From positions 1,736,001 through 1,800,000 of the forward strand of contig NC_013174.1 in assembly GCF_000024065.1 (NCBI RefSeq): DNA of 64,000 nt, in the 5' to 3' direction. Positions 34,910 through 44,900 of this stretch are shown one piece after another. This DNA is from Jonesia denitrificans DSM 20603 (GTDB lineage Bacteria; Actinomycetota; Actinomycetes; Actinomycetales; Cellulomonadaceae). A program made the translations under genes and the position numbers. Under the pieces are notes generated by a model that had not been told where the DNA came from, made no database searches, and saw only the letters and a program-made list of their open reading frames with translations. Every line of letters starts with the position of its first letter. Positions within the stretch are counted from its first letter, which is position 1.

Positions 34910-36328
34910 CTAGATCTGCGGGTTGGTTAGCCACCGAAGGAACACCTGTGTGGCCTCTTCGGTTTGCTCGGCACTGTCAGACCCTGAAAGTCCGACCTGC
35001 CAGATGATCATACCCAGTACGAGGGCAACAGCAACGAGGATGAGGTATTGCAACCACGTGTAGGAGTGGTCCAACTCGTAAGTGTCGTCTTCATTGTCGT
35101 CGTCATCATCCACGCCAACACCGGGTAATCCGAAGGGGTTGGCACGTTTTTCTCCGCTGACGGGTGGGAACGCGGCTGGTGCGGCGCCGTCATGGGCTGC
35201 GGGATGGTTGGTTGTCCCGCCACCAGGCGCTCTTCCCTCGGCTGATCCTCCGCCGAGTGGCGGGAATGCTGCGAGGTTGTTCGCGTCAGCGTCGCCTTGT
35301 GGTGCGGGCCCGCCTAGTGGGGGGAACGCGGCAGGGGCCGGGCTTGCTGTGTGGGTGCGTGGTTCGGGGGTTGCTGGCGTTGCGGCTGCTGCACCGCCTG
35401 CGGCACCCCATCCGAGTGCAGCACCAGGGTTGCCGCTTGGTGGTTGGGCAAGGTTCCGTTCGGAACGTGGGGTGCGTGAGGGGGGTGTGGTGGGTTGCGG
35501 CGCGCTACCGAACGGGTTGGCGGGGGCGGCGTCGTTGTCGCTGAAGGGGTTGAACGGTGCAGTGGACTCTTGGGGTTGTTCGTTGTGTGATGGTTCAGGG
35601 AACGCGGGCAGTCCTGGTTGAGTGTCTTGTGCGGACGGCACAGTACTGAATGTGGGGAACGCGGGAGGTGCGGGTCGTTGTTCCGCTGGTGGGGTTTGTG
35701 CCCGGGAACGGGCTGGGAGCCCTTGTGCGGACGCTTCTGTGCGGTCAGTGGGCCGGAACTCTTGGTGTGCTGCGTCTCGGAGTGCACCAAACGATGCGGG
35801 GGCTGACATTTGTGGGAGAACTGCGGCCTGTTCCTGTGCACGTTCTAGCGCCGCTTGCCGGGCGCGCGCATCGGCGGCCGATGGGTCTGGGCGTTGCCCG
35901 TGGGTGGGGGCTTGCCGCATGAAGTCACCCAGCTGTGGCATCCCTGTGGGGGACTGGGCGCTGTGGTTTTCATCGGGGCGGGAGCGTTGTGTGGGGGTAT
36001 CAAAAGCCGGTGGTTGCTGCCCGTACTCTGATGGGCGTTGTAACCCGGACAGTCGCCCTGTTTCTTCGAGTGTGCGCACCGCACCTGATTGGTGCGGTGG
36101 GCGAACCTGTGGAATCCCGTGGCCTTGGGTGTCATACATGGAGCGACGTGATGGTGGGCTCGCTGGTCTGCCGCCGCCCCACGCTGCTGGGTCAGCGGAG
36201 GACATCGGCTGCGCCGATGACCCGGGTGTGGCCCCTGACCCACCAGCGGACTGCGAGGCTGCGAGTTCACGAAGCTCACGGCGCGTCAACGGCCGACCTG
36301 ATGAATGGGTGGGATTCTGGTTGCTCAT
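34910..36328 (-). CDS. Pro-rich membrane-anchored protein between nadD and rsfS
   Basis: 472 residues. The first 400 are low-complexity Pro/Ala/Gln/Ser/Gly-rich sequence with repeated PAAFPPLGG and TFPPVSG units, likely disordered. An acidic patch (DDDDDNEDDTYELDHSY) precedes one membrane helix (about 428-450, YLILVAVALVLGMIIWQVGL) and a short tail. It stands where many actinobacteria have a LytR-C-terminal-like membrane protein, so a cell-envelope role is possible. Four bp downstream of nadD, so co-transcribed. Confidence 0.75.
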   Translation of the reverse strand: MSNQNPTHSSGRPLTRRELRELAASQSAGGSGATPGSSAQPMSSADPAAWGGGRPASPPSRRSMYDTQGHGIPQVRPPHQSGAVRTLEETGRLSGLQRPSEYGQQPPAFDTPTQRSRPDENHSAQSPTGMPQLGDFMRQAPTHGQRPDPSAADARARQAALERAQEQAAVLPQMSAPASFGALRDAAHQEFRPTDRTEASAQGLPARSRAQTPPAEQRPAPPAFPTFSTVPSAQDTQPGLPAFPEPSHNEQPQESTAPFNPFSDNDAAPANPFGSAPQPTTPPSRTPRSERNLAQPPSGNPGAALGWGAAGGAAAATPATPEPRTHTASPAPAAFPPLGGPAPQGDADANNLAAFPPLGGGSAEGRAPGGGTTNHPAAHDGAAPAAFPPVSGEKRANPFGLPGVGVDDDDDNEDDTYELDHSYTWLQYLILVAVALVLGMIIWQVGLSGSDSAEQTEEATQVFLRWLTNPQI

Positions 36329-36331
36329 GTA

Positions 36332-36940
36332 TTACACCTCAACTGCCTCACGAGGATAGAGGCCATGTTTCGCGATGTACTGGACCACACCATCAGGGAC
36401 GAGATACCACACTGGTAACCCCGCCCGGGCGCGGGCCCGGCAATCACTCGACGAAATAGCCATCGCCGGGATCTCAAGAATGTTCACACGATCTGGGGGG
36501 ATGCCCTCCACGCTGAGCGGATGCCCTGGACGTGTGACTGCCACAAATGTGGCCATGCTCCACAGCTCTTGGGCGTCCTTCCAGGTCAGCATTTGTGCGA
36601 CTGCGTCGGCACCAGTGATGAAGAACAAGTCGTCATCTGGGCGTTGTTCACGCAGGTCACGCAATGTGTCAACCGTGTAGGTTAACCCGGGCCGGTCAAT
36701 GTCTACCCGAGACACCGTGAAACGGGGGTTGGATGCAGTGGCGATCACGGTCATCAAGTACCGGTGTTCGGCTGGCGTCACCTGTTGATGTTGCTTGAAC
36801 GTGGGGTTTCCGGTGGGCACGAAAATGACCTCGTCAAGGTCAAACCGTGCCGCCACTTCACTGGCTGCTACTAAGTGCCCGTGGTGAATAGGGTCGAACG
36901 TTCCCCCCATTACCCCGGTTCGGCGCCGCCGATCACCCAT
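36332..36940 (-). CDS. nadD: Nicotinate-nucleotide adenylyltransferase
   Basis: 202 residues from ATG 36940 (GTG 36949 is also possible). [12 protein letters not shown] is the nucleotidyltransferase HxGH motif and SSSDCRARA the ISSTxIR-like motif. It converts nicotinate mononucleotide to deamido-NAD in the cytosol, an essential NAD step. First gene of the operon running to the histidine phosphatase. Confidence 0.95.
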   Translation of the reverse strand: MGDRRRRTGVMGGTFDPIHHGHLVAASEVAARFDLDEVIFVPTGNPTFKQHQQVTPAEHRYLMTVIATASNPRFTVSRVDIDRPGLTYTVDTLRDLREQRPDDDLFFITGADAVAQMLTWKDAQELWSMATFVAVTRPGHPLSVEGIPPDRVNILEIPAMAISSSDCRARARAGLPVWYLVPDGVVQYIAKHGLYPREAVEV

Positions 36941-36975
36941 CGTTGTCACAATCCCCGCTCAGGTTTCCTGGCCGG

Positions 36976-37146
36976 TCAGTGACGTGACGCAGTGTTCCGG
37001 AAGGCGTAGGTCACAACAAGACCTGCAACAAGGATGCAGAAGGTCACCACGCCGTAGGCGATGGGTTCCATGGGGAGTTGGTTGACGATCTCAGCCTCTG
37101 CGGCCAGGACTGCTGATGACACGACATCCTCCAGTGGTGCGCTCAT
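36976..37146 (-). CDS. Small single-pass membrane protein
   Basis: 56 residues, MSAPLEDVVSSAVLAAEAEI, then a helix (about 30-49, YGVVTFCILVAGLVVTYAF) and RNTASRH. It lies between nadD and proA and has the look of the short membrane protein often found there in actinobacteria (ending AFRN..SRH). Function unknown. Too small for many gene finders, but reading frame, hydrophobicity and position support it. Confidence 0.72.
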   Translation of the reverse strand: MSAPLEDVVSSAVLAAEAEIVNQLPMEPIAYGVVTFCILVAGLVVTYAFRNTASRH

Positions 37147-37326
37147 GGTTAGTTCTCCACATTGACAGATCCCCAGTTGCGGGGTCCTGTGTGTGGCTTC
37201 AGGTAAGTTCTCAGTGTCTCACGGGTAGGTATCGGCACCCGAGAGCCCAGACTCCACTTTCACAGTGTTTTCACGAGGCCCTCAGTGTCCAGGTGGGGGC
37301 GATTCGCGGCTCCACACTACCACGCA

Positions 37327-37368
37327 CCCCACCCCTCCCCAGAGCGATTGCTCGGGGTATGGGTGGGG
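37327..37368 (-). terminator. Hairpin after proA
   Basis: Nested stems CCCCACCC/GGGTGGGG and CCCC-GAGC/GCTC-GGGG with a 4-nt loop, 25 bp past the proA stop. There is no T-run, so it may be a weak or Rho-assisted terminator. The rest of 37147-37391 shows no gene. Confidence 0.6.
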
Positions 37369-37391
37369 CTCCCCTCACCTGATATGCGGCG

Positions 37392-38687
37392 TCATGGCCG
37401 GATTTGGCCTTCGCCACGCACAACCCACTTCGTTGTGGTCAGTTCTGGCAACCCCATGGGACCGCGGGCGTGAAGCTTTTGGGTGGAAATACCAATCTCA
37501 GCGCCCAACCCAAACTGTCCCCCATCGGTGAAGCGTGTCGATGCGTTGACCATGATCGCGGCGGAGTCCAGTTCCGCAATGAACCGTTCCGCATGCGCGT
37601 AGTCGCTGGTCACAATGGCTTCAGTGTGACCAGAGGTCCAGGTGCGGATGTGGTCGATCGCCTGATCCAGGTCATCGACAACACGGACCGCGAGGTCCGC
37701 GGACAAATACTCTGTTGCCCAGTCCTCCTCTGTTGCCGCAACCGCGCTGACACCGGTGCCCTCAGTGAACGCAGCTGACGCATCGTCAGTGTGTACGGTG
37801 ACGTTCTGCGCTGCGAGCGCAGTGTAGGCGGCGGGGAGGAAGGTGGTGGCGATGTCGCGGTGGACGAGGAGGGTTTCGGCGGCGTTGCAGACGCCGACTC
37901 GGTGGGTTTTGGAGTTGACGGTGATGTTGATGGCCATCTCGAGGTCGGCGGTGTTGTCGATGTAGACGTGGCAGTTGCCGGTGCCGGTTTCGATGACGGG
38001 GACGGTGGCTTCGCGGACGACGGTGTTGATGAGGTCGGCGCCACCGCGGGGGACGAGAACGTCGACGAGGCCGCGTGCGTGCATGAGGGCGACTGCGCCG
38101 GGGCGTCCGTAGGCGTCGACGGATTGGATGAGGTCGGCGGGTAGGCCTTGGGTTTCGAGGGTGGCAGCGAGGATTTCCACGATTTTTTCGTTGGATGATG
38201 CGGCGGCGCTTCCGCCGCGCAGGATGACGGCGTTACCGGATTTGAGGGTGAGTCCGACGGCGTCGACGGTGACGTTGGGGCGGGCTTCGTAGATCATGCC
38301 GACCACGCCCATGGGGGTGCGTTGTTGGGTGAGGCGTAGCCCGTTGGGGAGGCGTGAGCCGCGGATGATTTCGCCGACTGGGTCGGGGAGGGCTGCGACG
38401 TCTCTGAGGGAGTTGGCGATCTGGGTGATGCGGTCTTCGGTGAGGGCGAGGCGGTCGAGGAGGCCGGGGCTCATGTTGTTGGTGCGGCCGCGTTCGAGGT
38501 CGTGTTGGTTGGCGGCGATGATGGGGGTTGCGTTGGCGATGAGCGCGTCGGCGAGGGCGTGGAGTGCGGCGTCTTTAGTGGCTCTGGTTGCGGTTGCGAG
38601 GACTTGTGCTGCTTTTTTGGCGCGCGTGGCGATGGCTTCGACGTTGGCGGCGATGTCAGCGGTTATGGGTGTCGTGTTGTCGCTCAT
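37392..38687 (-). CDS. proA: Glutamate-5-semialdehyde dehydrogenase
   Basis: 431 residues from ATG 38687 (MSDNTTPITADIAANVEAIA). It reduces gamma-glutamyl phosphate to glutamate semialdehyde with NADPH, the second proline-synthesis step. Catalytic Cys is in HRVGVCNAAETLL, with GNAVILRGGSAA as the NADP site and IYEARPNVTVDAVGL typical of ProA. The frame stays open to 39167, but that extension overlaps the neighbouring gene and is Pro/Ser junk. proB is 7 kb away rather than adjacent. Confidence 0.96.
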   Translation of the reverse strand: MSDNTTPITADIAANVEAIATRAKKAAQVLATATRATKDAALHALADALIANATPIIAANQHDLERGRTNNMSPGLLDRLALTEDRITQIANSLRDVAALPDPVGEIIRGSRLPNGLRLTQQRTPMGVVGMIYEARPNVTVDAVGLTLKSGNAVILRGGSAAASSNEKIVEILAATLETQGLPADLIQSVDAYGRPGAVALMHARGLVDVLVPRGGADLINTVVREATVPVIETGTGNCHVYIDNTADLEMAINITVNSKTHRVGVCNAAETLLVHRDIATTFLPAAYTALAAQNVTVHTDDASAAFTEGTGVSAVAATEEDWATEYLSADLAVRVVDDLDQAIDHIRTWTSGHTEAIVTSDYAHAERFIAELDSAAIMVNASTRFTDGGQFGLGAEIGISTQKLHARGPMGLPELTTTKWVVRGEGQIRP

Positions 38688-38697
38688 GTGTTCCACC

Positions 38698-40293
38698 CTA
38701 GTGGGTGTGGGGTGGTTCGTCAGGTTCCTTTCGGTGGGTGGGCGTGACGAGGAGGGCGAGGATTTCGGTGAGGAGTTGTTCGGCGATGGGGGCGGGGAGG
38801 AGTTGGGCGTAGGCGAGGATGTGGGAGAGGTCGTTGGGCAGGTCACCGGTGGTCGGGTTGATGCCGAGGGCGGTGAGTGCGGTGGTGAGGGTGGTGTTGG
38901 TGGTGGGTTCGGTGAGGGTGTCGATGAGGGCGGTGACGCGGGTGTGGAGGTCTGGGTCGGTGAGGGGGCTTGGGGTGCCGCGGACGGTGTCGGCTGCGGT
39001 GGTGAGGGCGGTGATGAGGTCGTGGGTGTGGTGTTCGGTGACGGGTGTGATGGTGAGGTGTGCTGATTGGGGGAGGTCGGGTTGGGTGCGTTGGTGGGCG
39101 CCGGGTTGGGCTTGGAGGATCCATCCGTGGGTGCGGGCTGCGTCCACCAGGAGGTGGGGGTTGACACGGCGGTTGGGTGGGACGGTGGTGTCTTCGACGA
39201 GGGCGAACAGTGGCCCGGTGGGGGTGCCTTGGATGGTGAGCCCTTCGATGCGGTTCAGGGCGGTGGTGAGGGTGGTGGTGGCGCGGTGGGTGGCGGCGGT
39301 GAGGTCGGTGAATCCTTGGGTGCCGAGGTAGGTGATGATGGCCCAGGCGGCGGCGAGGGGTCCTGGTGATTTTGAGCCAAGGAGGGTGGGGTTGACCACG
39401 GGGTAGCCGGGCCAGGCGGTGACGGCGAAGTATTGGTGGCGGTGGCGGTGGGGTCCGCGGTGGAGGATCACGGAGATCCCTTTGGGGGCGTACCCGTATT
39501 TGTGGAGGTCTGCGGAGATGGAGGTGACCCCTGGGACACGAAAGTCCCAGGGGGTGGTGAGGCCTGGCCACCAGGGTAGAGCCAGTCCGCCGATGCATGC
39601 GTCCACGTGCAGTGGGATGTTGGCTGCTTCGGTTGCTGTGGCGACGTCGGCGATGGGGTCGAGTTGGGCGTAGGGGTAGTTTGGTGCGGACAGGACGACA
39701 AGGGCGACGTCGTCTGCGAGGCGGTCTATCACATCGGCTGGGTTGACAGCACCGGTGGTGGGGTCCACGTCGACGAGGTCGAGGACGAGGTCGAAGTAGG
39801 CGGCTGCTTTGTGGAACGCGGCGTGGACGGTTGCTGGCGCCACCAGGCGTGGCATGGTCACCGTCGGTGGTGTTGTGCGTGCCGATGCGCCACTGGGGGT
39901 GGCAGGGTCGGTGTTGTTGGGCTGGTGGGCTGGTGTGTCCTGATGGGTGGCCCGCCACAGGTCGCGGGCTGTTTTGACGGCAAGGAGGCAGGATTCGGTT
40001 CCGCCGCTGGTGACGTTCCCAACGACGTTGTTGTCACCGTTGAGTGCGTCGCGGACGAACCCGAGTACGTCGCGTTCCATCATGGCGACGGAGGGGAATG
40101 TGGTGGGGTCGAGGCCGTTGACGGATTGGACGGCGCGGGCGGCTTGTGCGGCTAGTTCGTCGAGTTCGGCAAGCCCTGAGTCGTACACGTAGCTGAGGAC
40201 CCGTCCACCATGGGTGGGGGCATCAAGTTCGCGAAATTGGGTGATCTGCTTGATGACGGCTTGGGCTTTGGGTGACAGGTGGGGGGTGGTCAC
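38698..40293 (-). CDS. PLP-dependent decarboxylase / sphingosine-phosphate-lyase-like enzyme
   Basis: 531 residues from GTG 40293, overlapping the upstream transporter stop (GTGA) with AAGGAG upstream. Group II decarboxylase fold: TSGGTESCLLAVK (phosphate pocket), HVDACIGG (Asp for the pyridine N), and SADLHKYGYAPKG, whose Lys forms the Schiff base. The order and the HKYGYAPKG form match sphingosine-1-phosphate lyase and MfnA/tyrosine decarboxylase-like enzymes. A C-terminal helical extension of about 90 residues is less conserved. Coupled with a sugar-symporter-like gene, its substrate is not obvious. Confidence 0.83.
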   Translation of the reverse strand: MTTPHLSPKAQAVIKQITQFRELDAPTHGGRVLSYVYDSGLAELDELAAQAARAVQSVNGLDPTTFPSVAMMERDVLGFVRDALNGDNNVVGNVTSGGTESCLLAVKTARDLWRATHQDTPAHQPNNTDPATPSGASARTTPPTVTMPRLVAPATVHAAFHKAAAYFDLVLDLVDVDPTTGAVNPADVIDRLADDVALVVLSAPNYPYAQLDPIADVATATEAANIPLHVDACIGGLALPWWPGLTTPWDFRVPGVTSISADLHKYGYAPKGISVILHRGPHRHRHQYFAVTAWPGYPVVNPTLLGSKSPGPLAAAWAIITYLGTQGFTDLTAATHRATTTLTTALNRIEGLTIQGTPTGPLFALVEDTTVPPNRRVNPHLLVDAARTHGWILQAQPGAHQRTQPDLPQSAHLTITPVTEHHTHDLITALTTAADTVRGTPSPLTDPDLHTRVTALIDTLTEPTTNTTLTTALTALGINPTTGDLPNDLSHILAYAQLLPAPIAEQLLTEILALLVTPTHRKEPDEPPHTH

Positions 40294-41720
40294 TGGTACT
40301 CCTTCACGTTCGCGGCCATGATGTCAGCTCGGCGCAGCGGGTAGGCGCGCAATGACACAAGGGACACTGCGACGGCCAGGGCGGGAATGACACTGAATGC
40401 CACCACGATCCCACCAACTGCACTGTCAGGTTGGGTGACGTTCTGGGTGGCGGTTGATTCGATGTACCCGGTTGCAGCGAGCACAACGGTGAGGGCTACA
40501 GAGCCTAGGGCCATACCCGTGGTCTCCCCCGCTGTCCATACTCCGCCGTAGACGCCGGCTTGGGATTCGGTACGGACGGGGACGGTGTCAGGGAGCATCG
40601 CCATGGGCAGTGCTTGCAACCCTGCGTAGGCGGCCCCACACACGGCCACCGGAACGTACACCCAGGGGCCGGGGGCTACCAGGAGGAGCACAAGGGACAC
40701 TGAGCCTGCCATGAAGATCAGCGACGCCCAACTGAAGGCCTTTTCTTTACCCACACGCCGCGCCACCGCACCCCACACCGGGGACATGATCACTGCTGGG
40801 GCAATGAGCGCAACAAAAAGGAATGTCACGGCAGCTTCTGAGTCGAGTACCCAGGTAGCCACATACTGGGCTCCTGCAAGCATGATCCCGGTGGCTGCTG
40901 CTTGGAGGAAAAACGTGAGCACAAGGACCCGGAACGGCTGGTTGGTGCGGAGCGTGTCCAGACCGGCACGGTACTGGCTGCCTAACCGGGTCATGCGACC
41001 CGTCAGTAACCGTGAGCCGTGTCGTAGTTCCGCTGTCCCCCTCGGAGCGTGTTGTGGGGGGCGGCGCGGCGCAACTTTCGCCGCCACCGCAAACCCCAGC
41101 CCAATAACCAGGCCAGCAACCACCGCCATGAGGACATACCCCAACCGCTGGTTATCCCCACCCAACGACCGCAACACCGGCCCACCGCCACCAAACAACA
41201 AAATCGCGACCGACAACACCACAACCCGCCACGCTAACAGTCGGGTCCGTTCGTCATAATGGCCTGTCAGCTCCACCGGCAACGCAATATAGGGCACCTG
41301 AAACAACGAAAACCCCACCGCGCATCCGATGAACGCCACCATCACCCACAGCGCAGCACCAGCCCCCTCAAGCCCCGGCGGCACCGCGAAAGTGAGAACA
41401 AAAAACACCGGCAACGCGAGCGCACCCCACCACATCAGGTAGCCGCGCGTGCCACGACGCCGGGCACTCGCATCGGAGATATCCCCGATCACCGGGTCGA
41501 TCAGGACGTCCACAACTTTCGATGCGATAACCACCAACCCTGCTAGGCCAGCTGCCACCCCCAGTGTGTCAGTCAAAAAATAGATGAGGACCAAACCAGG
41601 CAGCGTCCCAAAACCGCCTGTGCCCACCGAGCCAACCGCATAACGCACAATCGTTGCCCGCGACAACGGTGCATCCCCCTGCGGTGACACCCCAACTGAC
41701 GTGTGTGTTGAATCACCCAT
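40290..41720 (-). CDS. GPH/MFS_2-type sugar:cation symporter
   Basis: 476 residues from ATG 41720 (MGDSTHTSVG). About twelve helices. The N-terminal segment YAVGSVGTGGFGTLPGLVLI and DVLIDPVIGDISD are hallmarks of the glycoside-pentoside-hexuronide:cation symporters (MelB-like), which take up oligosaccharides or hexuronides. Its place beside a xylanase gene suggests a hemicellulose product, but that is inference. First gene of a two-gene operon with the PLP enzyme. Confidence 0.82.
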   Translation of the reverse strand: MGDSTHTSVGVSPQGDAPLSRATIVRYAVGSVGTGGFGTLPGLVLIYFLTDTLGVAAGLAGLVVIASKVVDVLIDPVIGDISDASARRRGTRGYLMWWGALALPVFFVLTFAVPPGLEGAGAALWVMVAFIGCAVGFSLFQVPYIALPVELTGHYDERTRLLAWRVVVLSVAILLFGGGGPVLRSLGGDNQRLGYVLMAVVAGLVIGLGFAVAAKVAPRRPPQHAPRGTAELRHGSRLLTGRMTRLGSQYRAGLDTLRTNQPFRVLVLTFFLQAAATGIMLAGAQYVATWVLDSEAAVTFLFVALIAPAVIMSPVWGAVARRVGKEKAFSWASLIFMAGSVSLVLLLVAPGPWVYVPVAVCGAAYAGLQALPMAMLPDTVPVRTESQAGVYGGVWTAGETTGMALGSVALTVVLAATGYIESTATQNVTQPDSAVGGIVVAFSVIPALAVAVSLVSLRAYPLRRADIMAANVKEYQ

Positions 41721-41753
41721 GGACCCCAGCGTAGCGGACAACCGGCCAAAATA

Positions 41754-41765
41754 TTCCACGTGGAA
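41754..41765. promoter_or_regulatory. Palindromic operator candidate of the symporter operon
   Basis: TTCCACGTGGAA, a perfect 12-bp palindrome 33 bp before the symporter ATG. Confidence 0.45.
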
Positions 41766-41793
41766 GGTTTTGACCACCTGGCTAAGGGCACAC

Positions 41794-41834
41794 AAAAGGT
41801 GCCGGGCGGAGTGAGAAACACTCCGCCCGGCACC
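41794..41834 (-). terminator. Rho-independent terminator of the xylanase gene
   Basis: A perfect 16-bp stem (GGTGCCGGGCGGAGTG with its complement, 5-nt loop) is followed on the minus strand by TTTTGTG. Confidence 0.88.
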
Positions 41835-41912
41835 CGGTGAACACCAAGCGCAATACCGTCACCGAGGGGATCGTGACGGCCCACGCCCGTGCTCAGGCGG
41901 GGGTGCGACGAC

Positions 41913-44900
41913 TCACACGGTCAACTCATCGCTGTCCTGCGCGCCCACCAGACGGCGACGCAATACCACGATCGCTCCACCAGCAAGTGCCAGAAGAATC
42001 GCACCGAGAATAATGGGCAACGGGTTCGCACCAGTGTCAGCTAAACCATCACTGTCACCGTCCTCAGTGTCCGACCCAGCAGCACCATCATCAGAACCAG
42101 AGTCAGAATCAGATCCTGCCCCATCAGAGCCCGACCCGCCAGAACCTGGAAGGTTCGGCTCACCAGGAACAACAGGGTCACCATCTTCATCAGCGGCAAG
42201 GAGTTCAATCACACCCCAACGCGCCGTGGATTGGTAGCCTGCACCCGTTGGGTCAGCCCAGTTCGTGATGGATGCGCGAGCACCATCTGACGCATCATTG
42301 ACCTGGAAATCGAAGCCCTGGAACGTGCCCGCACCACCCTCGTCACCCAAATCAATGGCCACCTCAACGATGTACCCTGTGTCTGTGGCAGCGGTAGCCG
42401 AGGTGATGCGTGCTTCCTGCATGGCCTCGTCACCAGTACCGAACGACACAACATTCTGCGCCGAAATACGGATCTGGGTGTCGAGATCACGGTAGGAACC
42501 ATTCTTTGCGTTCCCCATGTCCACGTAAATCTCCACTGAGTCTTGCTCCCACGGAGATGCGGAGGTGACGTCCACGTCAGGGTCAGTGATCTCAGCGAAC
42601 AAATACAACGTGGACCCGTTCCACACCGCACGAGTGTCCGCAGTGGCACCATCAGTGCCGCTGACCTGCTTACCCGTCGTGATCGACTGTGCGTCAGCGA
42701 ACACATCGTCCATCACACCATCAATCTGTGGTGCAGTGTCCGCCTCAATCGCAGTGGTGTACGACAACTGTTCAATGAGGGTGAGAATACCGGTGGCACC
42801 TGGGCTGTTCCACCCCACCGTGTCACCGTCATTCACCAACCGAACATCGAAATCGTGAGTGTCACCAGCTGCCGCGCCCGCAACATCGAACTGAGTGGTA
42901 AAGGCCCAGCCGTACCCGTCAAACTCAACAACCGAGTCACTGTCACGGTTGACCGACCATGTGTCACCATCAAGGGTGAACTCCACCCGGTCACCTGCAC
43001 CAGCGTCAGGGTCATCCACATACACAAGAGCAGTCAGCGCATCCGAACCCCACCGCAGTTGGAAGAACCCTGCATCCTCAACGTCGTGCATGGGCAACCG
43101 GTCCCACTCTGCTGACGTCACTGACACATCGTCAATCGAGGGTTGGAACACATTCGCGGTACGGATGATCGGGTCAAGTTCATCGGAGTCGATTGCCCCG
43201 TAGAACGCCTGCTTCGCCTGGTAGTCGTCATCAAAGAGAATCGGAGCACCATCGTCCACACGCCAGGAACGGCCATCGGTCAGACCCCACACGGTTGCCG
43301 ACCACAAACGGCCAGTCTCCGCAGCGAACTCACGGATCATGGTGAAGGTGTCACGGTAGTAGTACCCTTGCTCCACCAACTTCGCGTCCGTCACAGGGGT
43401 CCCTGTGGTCACGTCAAGCTCGGTCACTGCCTGGAGCAAACCAAACTCGTCAAAACGGTCCAACGCGCCAGAAAGCGCTGACACCGGCATGGCCAGGGAC
43501 ACGTGCATTTGGTGCCCTACCCCATCGATTGGGGTGCCCGCGGCGACAAGCCGTTCAACCAGTGCGTAGTAGCGGTTCTGCTTCCCTGACTGTTCCGTGT
43601 TGTAGTCGTTAATGAACAGTTTCACCGGGTTACTCACACCTGATGCCGCATAGGTGCCGTTGAGCAGTTCCTCAGCGTAATCAAACGACAGTTTGATGAA
43701 CTCTTCACCCAAAATTCGGTACCACTCAGACCGACGCAACCCATCAGCGTACTCACCCGAGTCCGAGACCACCTCGTTGATGACATCAAACGCGTTGATC
43801 GGGTTTGTTGCTGAACCAAACGGCCCGTACTCGTCTGTGATCGCTTTGGCCACATTGTCGATGTGCGTGCGCATCCGGTCCCGAAGGATCTGCTGGTCTG
43901 CTGCACTATCCGTGAGCGGTGCACCGCTCGCGTCTTGGAAGAACCACTCCGGGGTTTGGGAGTGCCACACCAACACGTGACCGTAAACCTTCAGGTCATT
44001 GGCGACCGCGAAATCCATCATGGCTTTCGCTTCAGGGTGCAGCCCAGACCAGTTGCCCTCATCGTCATACCAGTAATCGGGCTTCATGTGGTTTTCAGCT
44101 GTGATCTGGTCAAAGTGCTTGAGCAGCAACTCAGAAGCCAACCCGCTGGTTTCACGCTCATCAATCGCCACACCAACAGGAATATCCACAGTGGACTTCA
44201 ATGGGGTGAGGTCTTGAACAGGGAGACCAGTTGCTTCAGCGAAAGAGACGTTATCCACGTAGAAGGTCGAGGTGTTTCCCGACTCGTATTTGGTTTCAAT
44301 GTAGAACAGGGCACCTGGAACTTCGAAGCTCGGAATCGTGTAGCTGCCCGTCACCGTGGTCCACCCGGTGTTCGACGCGTTGGTGACCGACTGAACGGTG
44401 TTGTAGCCATCCGTGCCGTCAAAGAAACTCACGGTGATTTCACCAACGGGCTCATCAGGCGCGAACCGCACATCAAACGAGTAGTTGTAACGCTTACCCT
44501 CGACAAGAACCCCATCAGCGTCAAAACCGATCCCGTCACCGTCGAACTCACGGCCTGAGATCTTCACTGACGTCGTTCCATCAGAGGCAAAGTCCTCGGA
44601 AAGCTCAGCAGTGAAGGAGCTGTCGCCTCCATAGCGCTGCGCCCAGGCACCCATGCCGTCTTCGAAGCTTGTTGTCACTGAGGTCGTGTCACCAGTTGCG
44701 TCACCTTCCCCAGTGTCGCCACCGGTCTCGCCACCGGTCTCGCCACCGGTCTCGCCACCGGTCTCGTCTGTCGCACTCAGATCAGTGATAACGATATCGT
44801 CAATGTAGAAATCTTCGGTGTTCTCCGAGTCATACTTCGTCTCTACATGAACTTCGACGACATTGTCAGGCAGCGTGAATGTTCCAGAAACTGCCGACCA

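Noticed and set aside
37392-39167. 591-residue extended ProA
   Set aside because: The extra N-terminal 160 residues are Pro/Ser-rich read-through antisense to codon pattern of the PLP gene; ATG 38687 gives normal ProA length.
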